Shown piece by piece: positions 46,360-55,974 of a stretch of DNA of 57,949 nucleotides. Both the position numbers and the translations under genes were made by a program. Under the pieces are notes generated by a model. The model was not told the origin of the DNA, made no database searches, and was given only the letters and a program-made list of their open reading frames with translations. The DNA is taken from positions 1-57,949 of the forward strand of contig JAFZSK010000052.1 in assembly GCA_017620915.1 (NCBI GenBank). Reading direction: 5' to 3'. Source of the stretch: Clostridia bacterium. GTDB taxonomy: Bacteria; Bacillota; Clostridia; UBA1212; UBA1255. How positions within the stretch are numbered: position 1 is the first letter of the stretch; the number at the start of each line of letters is the position of its first letter.

Positions 46360-47022
46360 ATGGCAAGATCCGTAGAAAAAAGCGCCAAGACCGTAGAAGA
46401 AGCGATCGAACTCGCGCTCACCGAGCTCGGGCTGGATCAGGAAGACGTGGACGTGGAGATCATTGACAGCGGTTCCAAACCGATGCTGGGACTGATCGGC
46501 GGGCACGACGCCGTTGTCCGCGTGACCGAAAGTGTCTCGGCGCTGCGCAAGGTTTCGGATTATCTTGACACGCTGCTGGAAGCCAGCAAGGATTCCGATG
46601 ACAGTGACGTTAAATACTATATCCGTGAAGAAGAGGAAGACGGGCAGCCCGTGATCAAAGTTGACATCAGCGGCACCGACGTGGCGTACCTGATCGGCAA
46701 GCACGGCGACACGCTGTACGCGATCAATACGCTGGCAGGTATCATTGCCAACCGCGACGCCGACGAGTATACGCGCGTTGTCATCGACGTGGCGGACTAC
46801 CGCAAACATCGCGAACAGACGCTCATCAGCATGGCCAACCGCGCCGCTTCCAAAGTGGTCAAATTCAAGAAGCCGGTACCGATGGCCGCGATGCCCGCGT
46901 CCGAGCGCCGGATCATCCACACCGCGTTGCAGGGCAACAGCCGCGTGATCACCGAGAGCGAAGGCGAAGAGCCCAACCGCTACGTGGTGGTCAAACCCAA
47001 GCCCTACGTAAAGGTATTCTGA
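46360..47022 (+). CDS. khpB: RNA-binding protein KhpB (Jag)
   Basis: 220-residue RNA-binding protein with the Jag N-terminal domain (about 1-50), a KH domain containing the GxxG loop GKHGDTLYAIN, and an R3H domain (PASERRIIHTALQGNSR). In streptococci and others KhpB works with KhpA in RNA binding linked to cell elongation. ATG at 46360 has AAGGAAGG upstream; a GTG at 46351 is too close to that site. It starts one base after the yidC stop. Confidence 0.94.
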   Translation: MARSVEKSAKTVEEAIELALTELGLDQEDVDVEIIDSGSKPMLGLIGGHDAVVRVTESVSALRKVSDYLDTLLEASKDSDDSDVKYYIREEEEDGQPVIKVDISGTDVAYLIGKHGDTLYAINTLAGIIANRDADEYTRVVIDVADYRKHREQTLISMANRAASKVVKFKKPVPMAAMPASERRIIHTALQGNSRVITESEGEEPNRYVVVKPKPYVKVF

Positions 47023-47030
47023 TAACCGCA

Positions 47031-48485
47031 ATGAACAGCGATACTATCGGCGCGATCTCCACACCGCCCGGAAACGGCGGCATCGGGATCATCCGTGTCA
47101 GCGGGCCTGCCGCGATAGAGACGGTTGATGCCATCTTCGCGTCGCGCCGGCAAAACAGCGAAACATATAACATACGGACCGCACACGAGGTGGTCCGTAT
47201 GTCTGCTTTTACCATGAAGCACGGCTACATCTTCGATCCCGACACGGACAACGGCGCCGGGACACCCGAATTCGCCGACGAATGCCTCGTGTCCGTGATG
47301 CGCGCCCCGCGTTCGTACACCGGCGAAGATGTGGTGGAGGTCAACACCCACGGCGGCACCGCGGTGATGCGGCGCGTGCTGGGGATACTGTTCAAACGCG
47401 GTGTGCGGCCCGCGGAACCCGGCGAGTTTACGAAGCGGGCGTTTTTGAACGGGCGGATCGACCTCACCCGGGCGGAGGCGGTGGCGGAACTGATCCGGGC
47501 GCGCACCGAAGAGAGCCGCAAAGCCGCGATGGAGCAGATGACCGGAGCGCTGGCGGCGCTGATCGACCGCCACATCGAGCGTATCGGCGAAACGCTGGCC
47601 CGGCTGGAAGTGGCCATCGACTACCCCGAATACGATGAAGACGAGCAGATAATAAAAGAGGCGCTGGATTCGCTGGAAAGCACCGGGCGCGAACTGCGCG
47701 AGCTGGCGGCCACATACGAACGCGGCCGGCTGGTGCGCGAAGGCCTGCGGGTGGCGATCTCCGGGCGGCCCAACGCGGGCAAATCCTCGCTGCTGAACGG
47801 CCTTTTGGGGTTCGGGCGCGCGATCGTTACGGATATTCCGGGGACAACGCGCGACACCCTCGAAGAATCGATGGAGATCGCGGGATTTCCGGTGATATTG
47901 ACCGATACCGCGGGGCTGCGGGACGCGTCGGACGTGGTGGAGCAGCTCGGCTTGGAGCGCGCGCGGGCAGAGCTCGAACGGGCGGACGTGATCATTTTTA
48001 TGTTCGATGCGGGGGGCAATATTGACGAAGACCTACGCCTCCTCCGTTCTCTTACGGGCGAAACGGCCGGAAAACATCTTATCCTGGCGGTCAACAAATG
48101 CGATCTGCTCTCGGCAGACGCCCTGGCGGCATACAAGACGCGCTTTGAGGCGGAAATATCGCCGGAAAACGCGGCGGAGACCGTGTATATTTCGGTCAAG
48201 CAGGGCGGCGCAGCGGAAATATCCGACCGGATCGCCGCATATCTGGAGCGGCACGGCGCGGGGAGCGGCGGAGCGATATTGACCGGCGAGCGGCACAAAG
48301 CGCTGGTGGACCGGGCGATAGCGGCAATCGACCGCGCGACGGTATCGGCGGGAGAGGGAAGGCCGCTGGACTTTATTGCCTACGACGTGTGGGAGTGCGC
48401 AAATGCGCTCGGCGAGATCACCGGCCGCAACGTGACCGACGAGGTCGTTGACACTATATTCAGCAAATTCTGTCTGGGGAAATAA
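47031..48485 (+). CDS. mnmE: tRNA modification GTPase MnmE
   Basis: 484-residue GTPase that, with MnmG, builds the cmnm5 modification on wobble uridines. N-terminal THF-binding domain (ISTPPGNGGIGIIRVSG), helical domain, and inserted G domain with GRPNAGKSSLLNGLL, DIPGTTRDT, DTAGLRD and NKCD. It ends in FCLGK, the form of the C-terminal C[IL]GK motif that carries the catalytic Cys. mnmG follows after four bases. Confidence 0.97.
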   Translation: MNSDTIGAISTPPGNGGIGIIRVSGPAAIETVDAIFASRRQNSETYNIRTAHEVVRMSAFTMKHGYIFDPDTDNGAGTPEFADECLVSVMRAPRSYTGEDVVEVNTHGGTAVMRRVLGILFKRGVRPAEPGEFTKRAFLNGRIDLTRAEAVAELIRARTEESRKAAMEQMTGALAALIDRHIERIGETLARLEVAIDYPEYDEDEQIIKEALDSLESTGRELRELAATYERGRLVREGLRVAISGRPNAGKSSLLNGLLGFGRAIVTDIPGTTRDTLEESMEIAGFPVILTDTAGLRDASDVVEQLGLERARAELERADVIIFMFDAGGNIDEDLRLLRSLTGETAGKHLILAVNKCDLLSADALAAYKTRFEAEISPENAAETVYISVKQGGAAEISDRIAAYLERHGAGSGGAILTGERHKALVDRAIAAIDRATVSAGEGRPLDFIAYDVWECANALGEITGRNVTDEVVDTIFSKFCLGK

Positions 48486-48489
48486 CAGT

Positions 48490-50466
48490 ATGGCACAGGA
48501 ACGGCACTGTTTTGGAGAATATGATATTGCGGTGATCGGCGCGGGGCACGCGGGCTGCGAAGCGGCGCTGGCGGCGGCAAAACTCGGGCTCCGGACCGTG
48601 GTGTTTGCCGTAACGCTGGACGGGATCGCCAACATGGCGTGCAACCCCAGCATCGGCGGTACTGCGAAGGGCCAGCTCGTGCGCGAGATCGACGCGCTGG
48701 GCGGAACCATGGGCAAAGCCGCGGACGCGACGGCAATACAGGTGCGCTTTCTGAACCGGGCCAAAGGGCCGGCGGTGTATTCACCGCGGGCGCAGATCGA
48801 CCGCCGTCAATACCAGATATACATGAAGCACGAACTCGAACGGACGCCGAACCTGGATCTGAAGCAGGGCGAGATAGTAGAAATATTGACCGAGACCCCC
48901 GAAAACGGCGGCAGACCGCGCGTTTCCGGCGTGGTCACCCACCTCGGCGCGTATTACAAATGCCGCTGCGCAGTGGCGTGCACCGGCACGTACCTGAAAG
49001 GACGCGTGATAGTGGGCGAAAACTCGTACAGCAGCGGTCCCGACGGGCAGTTTCCGGCCAATAAACTTTCCGCCAGCCTCAAAGCCGCGGGCCACACTAT
49101 TATAAGACTTAAAACCGGCACGCCGCCGCGCGTCAACGGCCTCACCGTGGACTACTCGGCGCTGGAGATCCAGAACGGGGACGAACCGCCGTTTACATTT
49201 CAGTTCGATCCGGAGGACGCGGATCCCCGCGGCGTGGCGGGCGGCGGCAGCCAGATCCCGTGTTATCTTACGCACACCACTAACGAGACACATAATATAA
49301 TAAAAGCGAACCTTCACCGTTCGCCGCTGTTCAACGGGTCGATTGAGGGCGTGGGACCGCGGTATTGTCCGTCGATCGAGGACAAGATCATGCGGTTTGC
49401 CGACAAGGACCGCCATCAGATCTTCCTGGAGCCCCTGGGGCGCGAGACGGAGGAGGTGTATCTGCAGGGATTGTCCTCGAGCCTGCCGGAAGACGTGCAG
49501 CTGGATTTTGTGCACAGCATCCCGGGGCTGGAAAACGTCAGCGTGATGCGGCCGGCGTATGCTATCGAGTATGATGCTATTGACGCCACCGAACTGGAGC
49601 TGTCGCTGGAGAGCAAGCTGGTGGACGGCCTGTTCTGCGCCGGACAGATCAACGGGTCTTCGGGGTACGAAGAAGCGGCGGGGCAGGGCCTGATCGCGGG
49701 CATCAACGCCGCGCAGAAGCTCAAAGGCCGCGAGCCGCTCATTCTGGACCGCAGCGAGGCGTACATCGGCGTGCTGATCGACGATCTGGTGACGCGGGGC
49801 ACGAAGGAGCCGTACCGGATGATGACATCGCGGGCGGAATACCGGCTGCTCTTGCGGCAGGACAACGCGGACGCGCGCCTTACCGAAAAAGGCTACGCCG
49901 TGGGGCTGATCTCCGAGGCGCGGTACCGGCGGTTTACGGAACGTCAACAGCGCATCACGGCGGCAGCGGACGCGCTGGAGGCAACGCATTTGTCTCCCGG
50001 CGAAATTGTCAACACGTTTCTGGACAGGCAGGGCAGCTCCCGCGTCCACAGCGGCGTCAGTGCGGCGGACCTGCTCCGGCGGCCGGAATTGACGCTGGCG
50101 GCGCTGCAGGAAGTATTGCCCGCGGATGTGAAAGCGACGATTGAAGCATTGGCCCCGGTGGAAGCGGAGCAGGTGGAGATCTTAATTAAATACAGCGGGT
50201 ACATCCAGCGCGAACTGGTGCAGGTGGAACAGTTCCGCCGCCTCGAGAAACAGCGGATCCCGGACAATGTCAACTACGCCGATGTACCCAGCATCAGCAA
50301 CGAAGCGCGGGAAAAACTGGCGAAGATCCGCCCGGCGTCTATCGGGCAGGCCATGCGTATCACCGGTGTTTCTCCGGCGGACATTGCGGCGCTGATGGTT
50401 TATCTGCACCGGTTCGGCAGGGGAACAGACCCCGGGAACGGCGCGGAAGGCGGTGAGCGCGGGTGA
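48490..50466 (+). CDS. mnmG: tRNA modification enzyme MnmG
   Basis: 658-residue FAD enzyme and partner of MnmE. The dinucleotide fold is VIGAGHAGCEAALAAAKLG; the family segments CNPSIGGTAKGQLVREIDAL, SGYEEAAGQGLIAGINAA and SRAEYRLLLRQDNAD are all intact. The start at 48490 gives MAQERHCFGEYDIAVIGAGH and has GGGGA nine bases upstream; the frame extends further but into mnmE. It overlaps rsmG by four bases. Confidence 0.97.
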   Translation: MAQERHCFGEYDIAVIGAGHAGCEAALAAAKLGLRTVVFAVTLDGIANMACNPSIGGTAKGQLVREIDALGGTMGKAADATAIQVRFLNRAKGPAVYSPRAQIDRRQYQIYMKHELERTPNLDLKQGEIVEILTETPENGGRPRVSGVVTHLGAYYKCRCAVACTGTYLKGRVIVGENSYSSGPDGQFPANKLSASLKAAGHTIIRLKTGTPPRVNGLTVDYSALEIQNGDEPPFTFQFDPEDADPRGVAGGGSQIPCYLTHTTNETHNIIKANLHRSPLFNGSIEGVGPRYCPSIEDKIMRFADKDRHQIFLEPLGRETEEVYLQGLSSSLPEDVQLDFVHSIPGLENVSVMRPAYAIEYDAIDATELELSLESKLVDGLFCAGQINGSSGYEEAAGQGLIAGINAAQKLKGREPLILDRSEAYIGVLIDDLVTRGTKEPYRMMTSRAEYRLLLRQDNADARLTEKGYAVGLISEARYRRFTERQQRITAAADALEATHLSPGEIVNTFLDRQGSSRVHSGVSAADLLRRPELTLAALQEVLPADVKATIEALAPVEAEQVEILIKYSGYIQRELVQVEQFRRLEKQRIPDNVNYADVPSISNEAREKLAKIRPASIGQAMRITGVSPADIAALMVYLHRFGRGTDPGNGAEGGERG

Positions 50467-51161
50467 GGACAGAGCTGATAGGGCCGGAATTGTCGCCGGC
50501 ACAGGCGGAACAGTTTGAAAAATACTGCGCGCTGCTCGCCGAGTGGAACAAAGTGATGAATCTTACGGCGATCGTTGACCCCGACGAAGTGGCAGTCAAG
50601 CATTTCGCCGACAGCCTGACGCTGCTGCCGTATCTGGACCGGGCGGGAACGCGCACGCTGATCGACGTAGGTACCGGCGCGGGCTTTCCGGGCATTCCGC
50701 TCAAGATCATGCGGCCGGAGCTGGAAGTTACACTGCTGGATTCGCTGGAAAAGCGGGTGCGGTTTCTGGATACGGTGACCTGCGAGCTCGGTCTTTCGGG
50801 CATCCGGACGATACACGCCCGCGCGGAAGACGCCGGCCGCGACCGGAAATTACGGGGGCAATTCGATGCTTCTGTTGCCCGGGCGGTGGCGCCAATGAAC
50901 GTGCTGTGCGAGTATTGCCTGCCATTCGTGCGGCCGGACGGGAAGTTTTTTGCGATGAAAGGTCCTGCGCAGGAGGATTTCCGGCGGGCGCTGAAAGAGC
51001 TCGGCGGCGAGGTAGAGGCGGATGACGTGTTTGAATTGACGGGGGCCGCGGGAGAGGGACCCGCGCTGCAGCGCCGGATCATTTGCGTTAAAAAGAGCGG
51101 GACAACACCCGCGAAGTACCCGCGGCGGGCCGGGTTGCCCGCGAAGAAACCGCTGATGTAA
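50463..51161 (+). CDS. rsmG: 16S rRNA m7G methyltransferase RsmG
   Basis: 232-residue SAM-dependent enzyme that methylates the 530 loop of 16S rRNA. The SAM site IDVGTGAGFPGIPLKIMRP is typical, as are EWNKVMNLTAI and ARAVAPMNVLCEYCLP. GTG start at 50463 overlaps the mnmG stop. It ends with a basic tail (PRRAGLPAKKP). A good terminator follows, closing the rpmH-rsmG series. Confidence 0.96.
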   Translation: MRTELIGPELSPAQAEQFEKYCALLAEWNKVMNLTAIVDPDEVAVKHFADSLTLLPYLDRAGTRTLIDVGTGAGFPGIPLKIMRPELEVTLLDSLEKRVRFLDTVTCELGLSGIRTIHARAEDAGRDRKLRGQFDASVARAVAPMNVLCEYCLPFVRPDGKFFAMKGPAQEDFRRALKELGGEVEADDVFELTGAAGEGPALQRRIICVKKSGTTPAKYPRRAGLPAKKPLM

Positions 51162-51189
51162 ACGCGAGTGGAAAAATATAATGCATTCG

Positions 51190-51223
51190 GCCCCGGAGAC
51201 GATCCGGGGCTTTTGCTGTTTTT
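51190..51223 (+). terminator. Intrinsic terminator after rsmG
   Basis: GCCCCGGA (51190-51197) pairs with TCCGGGGC (51203-51210) over a 5-base loop, followed by TTTTGCTGTTTTT. Confidence 0.88.
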
Positions 51224-51263
51224 CGCGAAAAATACAGTAAAACGGCGCAATATATCTGCAAAA

Positions 51264-51302
51264 TTGTCGAAAAACGTTGATTTTTGTCGAAATTTGTCGA
51301 AT
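51264..51302 (+). repeat. Three TTGTCGAA direct repeats upstream of the noc-like gene
   Basis: TTGTCGAAA at 51264-51272 and 51284-51292, and TTGTCGAAT at 51294-51302. Spacings of 20 and 10 bases put all three on one face of the helix. An imperfect inverted repeat (TTGACAGCGGC / GCCGCGTTGTCA, about 51354-51382) lies between them and the gene. The same motif recurs downstream of the gene. Confidence 0.75.
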
Positions 51303-51431
51303 TATTTTGCTTCCTTTTTGCGAAAAAGCGGAGTATATTTGGGGCATAGAGATGTTGACAGCGGCGCCCGGGCCGCGTTGTCATATGTCAAAAACCTGAA
51401 TCATAACATAAGAAGCAAAAGGATGATCGGA

Positions 51432-52310
51432 ATGGAAAAAGAAGAACTGAAGCTGGCGGTCAATATTCCGCTCAATATGATACGGATCGGGGTGTTCGTT
51501 CAGAATCTTACTATAGGGAGAGGGATGCGGGCGCTGGTGCGCTCAATCGAGAAAAACGGCGTGCTCTCGCCGATCTGTGTATCCGCCGAAAGCAACGGAA
51601 TGTATGAACTGATCACCGGCAAACGCCGGGTGCTGGCGGCAAAGAAAGCCGGTCTCACAGAGATTCCCGCGGTGGTGTACAATCCGAGTTCCGGCGACGC
51701 CGGGCTGGTCAAAATGCTGAGAGACGGTATCGAAGGGATGCACTATTTTGATGAAGCCGAGAGCTACCGGAACATTATTGAGTCAATGGAGGTCTCTCAG
51801 GCGGAACTGGCCCGGACGCTGGGCAAGAGCCAGGGGTACATTTCAAACAAAGTGCGGCTGCTGACGCTGGCGCCGACGGTGCGGCGGCTGATCGAGGACA
51901 ATAATATTTCCGAGCGCCACGCGCGGGAGGTGATGAAGATCTTTGATGAAAGAATGCAGAGAGCGGTGGTGATCAGCATAATCGAAAATGAATTGACCGT
52001 GAAAGAGACGGAAGAGGAAGTTGACCTGATACTGAAAGACAGCGGAGATCTGCGGCGCAGACTGGCGCGGAAAGTCGCCGATTACGAACTCTGGAACCGG
52101 GAGGTCGAAAGCAGCAGCCGGGAGATCCTCGCGTCGGACAAAATGCGGCAACTGATAATAGTCACTAAAAGCATCGTGGATATTGCCCGGAAAAGCGGAC
52201 TGCGGGTGCTGTCGGGGCAGAACAACACGGAAAAATATCTGGAGATCAAGTTACAGATACTGAAGGGCGGCGAGAGCGCACCCGTCGAAAACACGCAAAA
52301 AGCCGCGTAA
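51432..52310 (+). CDS. Noc-like ParB paralogue with altered CTP-binding motifs
   Basis: 292-residue ParB/Noc-family DNA-binding protein in the usual noc place, directly after rsmG. The ParB fold is visible (MRALVRSIEKNGVLSPICV) and the helix-turn-helix is good (VSQAELARTLGKSQGYISNK, about 121-140). The nucleotide-binding motifs are altered: GERR is GKRR (63-66), and the ENIQR motif is replaced by LRDGIEGMHYFDE (about 96-108). The N-terminal amphipathic helix of Bacillus Noc is not obvious. ATG at 51432 has AAGGA eight bases upstream. TGTCGAA repeats flank the gene on both sides and may be its own sites. It could be nucleoid-occlusion factor, or a local regulator. parA and parB are elsewhere in the window. 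Confidence 0.8.
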   Translation: MEKEELKLAVNIPLNMIRIGVFVQNLTIGRGMRALVRSIEKNGVLSPICVSAESNGMYELITGKRRVLAAKKAGLTEIPAVVYNPSSGDAGLVKMLRDGIEGMHYFDEAESYRNIIESMEVSQAELARTLGKSQGYISNKVRLLTLAPTVRRLIEDNNISERHAREVMKIFDERMQRAVVISIIENELTVKETEEEVDLILKDSGDLRRRLARKVADYELWNREVESSSREILASDKMRQLIIVTKSIVDIARKSGLRVLSGQNNTEKYLEIKLQILKGGESAPVENTQKAA

Positions 52311-52328
52311 AATGCAAACTGTGTTTAA

Positions 52329-52360
52329 TTTCGACATTATGTCGAAAACGAATGTCGAAC
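52329..52360. repeat. 19-bp palindrome plus a third half-site after the noc-like gene
   Basis: TTTCGACATTATGTCGAAA (52329-52347) is a palindrome with one central base; a further ATGTCGAAC stands at 52352-52360. It contains the same TGTCGAA core as the repeats upstream of the gene and lies about 65 bases upstream of the gyrA -35. Confidence 0.8.
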
Positions 52361-52423
52361 AGCTTAAACAGGCAAATAACGCGGTTTTTTAAGACAGAGG
52401 CGGATTTTGACGCCAAAAACCGG

Positions 52424-52453
52424 TTGAAACGCGGCATCGAAAAATGGTATAAT
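52424..52453 (+). promoter_or_regulatory. Promoter for gyrA
   Basis: TTGAAA (52424-52429), 18-base spacer, TATAAT (52448-52453) with an extended TGG before it. An AAGGAG ribosome site follows at about 52524-52529. Confidence 0.7.
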
Positions 52454-52538
52454 CATCGGGAAGACCGGCTCGCGGCACCGGGAGGCGCGGCGGCAGGTAC
52501 AAAAGCAACACAACAGTTATTCTAAGGAGACCGGACCG

Positions 52539-55064
52539 ATGATCAAACAGGAAGAAGACAAGAACTCTGAGGCGTTTCGCGTACAGCACAAAGTCGTACC
52601 CAGAGATATAGAAAAAGAGATGAAACAGTCGTTCATAGAGTATGCTATGAGCGTTATCGTGGACCGCGCGGTCCCGGATGTACGGGACGGTCTGAAGCCG
52701 GTGCACCGGAGGATCATCTACACGATGTTCGAAGAAGGGTACACGCCGGACAAAGCGTACAGAAAATGCGCGACGACGGTCGGTGTGGTCATGGGTAAAT
52801 ACCACCCCCACGGCGACGCGGCGATATATGACGCGCTGGTGAGGCTGGCGCAGGATTTCTCGATGCGCGCGGTGCTGGTGGACGGCAACGGCAACTTCGG
52901 TTCCCGCGACAACGACCCGCCCGCGGCCATGCGTTATACCGAAGCGAGATTGACGAAGATCGCGCTGGAAATGGTTGCCGACATCAATAAAAACACAGTC
53001 GACTTCAAACCCAATTTCGACGAGCACGAAGAAGAGCCGGTGGTATTGCCCTCGCGGTTCCCGAACCTGCTGGTCAACGGGTCTTCCGGTATTGCCGTCG
53101 GTATGGCCACGAACATCCCGCCGCACAACCTGGGCGAGGTCATTGACGGCGTGGTGGCGCTGATCGACGATCCGGAGATCTCGGTGGACGGCCTGATGCA
53201 GTACATCAAAGGCCCCGATTTTCCCACCGCGGGCAACATCATGGGCAAGCAGGGCATCCGCGAAGCGTACATGACGGGCAAGGGCCGGATAATCGTCCGC
53301 GCCAAATGCGATATAGAGGAACTGCCCAACGGCCGGCAGCAGATCGTGATCAGCGAGCTGCCCTACATGGTCAACAACGCCGCGCTGGTGGCGCGCATCG
53401 CCGATCTGGTCAAGGATAAGCGCGTTGACTCCATCAGCGGCCTCCGCGACGAATACAGCAAAGCCGGCATCCGCATCGTCATCGAGTTGAAGAAGGACGC
53501 CAACGCAAACGTACTGCTCAACCAGCTCTACAAATATACCGACCTGGAGACGGCGTTCTGCGTCAACATGCTCACCTGCGTCCCGGGAGAAGGCGGCGGA
53601 TACCAGCCCCGGATCGTCAACCTCAAAGAAGCGCTGGAATACTATATCAGACACCAGGAATCCGTGGTGCGCCGCCGGACGCAGTTCGATCTGGACAAAG
53701 ACCTGGACCGTGCGCACATACTGGAAGGCACGCTGATCGCGCTGGATCATATTGACGAAGTGATCCGGATCATCCGCGAATCGCGCACCGAGCCGGACGC
53801 AAAAGCCGGATTGATGGCGAGATTCGATTTCACCGAGCGGCAGGCGCAGTACATCGTGGATATGCGGCTGGGCCGGTTGACCGGGATCGAAAAGGACAAA
53901 GTACTGGAAGAGTATAAAGCCAAACAGGAGGAGATCGCGTATTTCCGCGGCCTGCTGGAGGATGAGAAAAAACTGATGGGAGTTGTAAAAGACGAAATTC
54001 TGGCGGTCAAAGCGCAGTACGCGGACGAGCGCCGGACCCGGATACTGCCGTACGAGGGCGAGATCGATCTGGAAGACCTGATCAACGAGCACGATATCGC
54101 CATTACGCTGACGCATCTGGGATATATCAAGCGCACTTCGGCGGATACGTACAAGGCGCAGCACCGCGGCGGCAAGGGCATCACCGGCGCCGGCACCCGC
54201 GAAGAGGACTTCGTGGAGCAGCTGATGATCACATCGTCCCACGATACGCTGCTGTTCATCACGGACAAAGGCCGCATGTACTCGCTCAAAGGGTACGAGA
54301 TTCCGGACGCGGGCCGCACGGCCAAGGGCACCGCGGTGGTGAACCTGCTGAGATTTACGGAGGGCGAAAAGGTCGCGTCGGTAATTGCCATCCGCAGCTT
54401 TGAGGACGCAAAGTACCTGATCTTCGGCACGCGGAACGGTTTGATAAAGAAGACGGCGTTGTCCGCGTATGCGAATGTGCGGGCATCGGGCATCATTGCC
54501 ATCGACCTGCGCGAAGGCGACAAGATCGTCAACGTGCGCCTGGCCAACGACGAAGACATCATGATGGTGACGCACGGCGGCATGTCGATCCGCTTTGAGC
54601 AGGAAGATGTGCGCGAGACCGGCAGAGCGTCAATGGGTGTACGCGGCATTACGCTGAAAGAGAACGACTACGTGATCGGCATGGATCTGTGCAAAGAAGG
54701 CAAGACGCCGCTGCTGATCAGCGAATTCGGCTACGGCAAACGCGGCCGCATCGACGATTACCGGCTGCAGGGCCGCGGCGGCAAAGGCATCATCACGTAC
54801 AAGATCTCCGAGAAGACCGGCAGCTTGGTCAGCATGCTGATGGTAGACGACGACAACGATGTGATGATCATCACCAGCAACGGCACGATCATTCGCGTGC
54901 ATGTTAAGGACATCAGCATTTTCGGGCGGGCAACGCGCGGCGTGACGCTGATGCGGGCGACGGCGGACAATTATATTGCCGACTGCGCCGCCACGACTTT
55001 TGACGAAGGCGAGGAGAGCGCAGTGCCGGAGACAGACGCCGCCGAAGACCGGACCGAGGAGTAA
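52539..55064 (+). CDS. gyrA: DNA gyrase subunit A
   Basis: Breakage-reunion subunit of gyrase, 841 residues. The winged-helix region, the catalytic Tyr133 ([10 protein letters not shown]) and the C-terminal beta-pinwheel with the GyrA box QHRGGKGI are present. The quinolone region reads [16 protein letters not shown]: the position of E. coli Ser83 is Ala94, while Asp98 keeps the Asp87 position. The acidic C-terminal tail ([20 protein letters not shown]) is usual. It has its own promoter next to the noc-like gene. The 5' end lies 228 bases after that gene's stop. Confidence 0.97.
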   Translation: MIKQEEDKNSEAFRVQHKVVPRDIEKEMKQSFIEYAMSVIVDRAVPDVRDGLKPVHRRIIYTMFEEGYTPDKAYRKCATTVGVVMGKYHPHGDAAIYDALVRLAQDFSMRAVLVDGNGNFGSRDNDPPAAMRYTEARLTKIALEMVADINKNTVDFKPNFDEHEEEPVVLPSRFPNLLVNGSSGIAVGMATNIPPHNLGEVIDGVVALIDDPEISVDGLMQYIKGPDFPTAGNIMGKQGIREAYMTGKGRIIVRAKCDIEELPNGRQQIVISELPYMVNNAALVARIADLVKDKRVDSISGLRDEYSKAGIRIVIELKKDANANVLLNQLYKYTDLETAFCVNMLTCVPGEGGGYQPRIVNLKEALEYYIRHQESVVRRRTQFDLDKDLDRAHILEGTLIALDHIDEVIRIIRESRTEPDAKAGLMARFDFTERQAQYIVDMRLGRLTGIEKDKVLEEYKAKQEEIAYFRGLLEDEKKLMGVVKDEILAVKAQYADERRTRILPYEGEIDLEDLINEHDIAITLTHLGYIKRTSADTYKAQHRGGKGITGAGTREEDFVEQLMITSSHDTLLFITDKGRMYSLKGYEIPDAGRTAKGTAVVNLLRFTEGEKVASVIAIRSFEDAKYLIFGTRNGLIKKTALSAYANVRASGIIAIDLREGDKIVNVRLANDEDIMMVTHGGMSIRFEQEDVRETGRASMGVRGITLKENDYVIGMDLCKEGKTPLLISEFGYGKRGRIDDYRLQGRGGKGIITYKISEKTGSLVSMLMVDDDNDVMIITSNGTIIRVHVKDISIFGRATRGVTLMRATADNYIADCAATTFDEGEESAVPETDAAEDRTEE

Positions 55065-55068
55065 GTAA

Positions 55069-55974
55069 ATGCACGTTTGCGCGCTGGTCGGCGCCAGCGG
55101 GACGGGCAAAAGCCACCGCTCGCTGTGGGTCGCGAAAGAGCATAATATCGAGTACGTCATTGACGACGGCCTGCTCATAAAGGGCAATTCGGTGCTGGCG
55201 GGGCGCTCCGCCAAAGCGGAAAAGACCCGGGTGGCCGCCATCAAGACGGCGGTATTGACCGATGACGCCCACGCGTTCGAACTACGCAGCGCACTGAAGG
55301 AAAACAAGGCGGAAAGCGTGCTGATCCTCGGCACGTCGGACGCCATGGTGCAGAAGATCGCGGCGCGGCTGGGACTTGGCGAGATCAACGAAACGATATA
55401 TATTCAAGACGTTTCCAGCCCGTACGAGATCCAGCAGGCGCTGAATACGCGGCGGATGGAGGGCAAGCACGTTGTACCCGTCCCCACGATGGAACTTAAG
55501 AAAAACTTTTCCGGCGTAATGCTGGATCCGCTCAATATCCTGCGGCGGCGCGGTGCGGGCAGCTTCGAAACGATGGGCGAAAAGTCGGTGATCCGGCCGA
55601 CATACAGTTATCTGGGGAGATTCACGATCTCGGACTACACCATCTATCAGCTGGCGGAGCACGCGGCCCGGGAGAACCCGGCGGTGTCACGGATCACCCG
55701 CTTCCGGGCGGACAAAGCCGAAGACGGCATCCGCATCGAGATGGATATAGTACTGTATTACGGGCACCGGATCCCATCGGTTTTCGCCGAACTGCGGCGC
55801 CAGATCGCCGAAGAGATCGAAAAATACACGTCGCTGAATTCGGTGGCGGTGATATTGACGGCAAAAAACATTATAGTTAAGAAGGCCGCTAAGCCGGAGG
55901 AGGCATTGACCCCCGCCGCGACTGAGGGAGGAAACGCAGATGCAAGACACGATATACACAATTCCGGTAACTGA
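55069..55974 (+). CDS. P-loop protein with C-terminal Asp23-like domain
   Basis: 301-residue protein. The N-terminal P-loop VGASGTGKSHRS (Walker A at 8-15) suggests ATP or GTP binding. The C-terminal region from about 200 (ISDYTIYQLAEHAAREN, then IEMDIVLYYGHRIPSVFAEL and SVAVILTAKNIIVKK) resembles the Asp23/Gls24 (DUF322) fold, which is often tied to the cell envelope or stress. It starts four bases after the gyrA stop, so it is probably read with gyrA, and its end overlaps the DUF6062 gene by 35 bases. The function is not known. The Asp23 link is by visual pattern and should be confirmed. Confidence 0.72.
   Translation: MHVCALVGASGTGKSHRSLWVAKEHNIEYVIDDGLLIKGNSVLAGRSAKAEKTRVAAIKTAVLTDDAHAFELRSALKENKAESVLILGTSDAMVQKIAARLGLGEINETIYIQDVSSPYEIQQALNTRRMEGKHVVPVPTMELKKNFSGVMLDPLNILRRRGAGSFETMGEKSVIRPTYSYLGRFTISDYTIYQLAEHAARENPAVSRITRFRADKAEDGIRIEMDIVLYYGHRIPSVFAELRRQIAEEIEKYTSLNSVAVILTAKNIIVKKAAKPEEALTPAATEGGNADARHDIHNSGN

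Noticed and set aside
51264-52360. LexA/SOS boxes
   Set aside because: The TGTCGAA motif lacks the CGAAC-N4-GTTCG arrangement of Bacillota LexA sites.
52389-54575. 728-codon minus-strand frame opposite gyrA
   Set aside because: High-GC antisense shadow of gyrA; residue make-up is unlike a real protein and no start site is evident.
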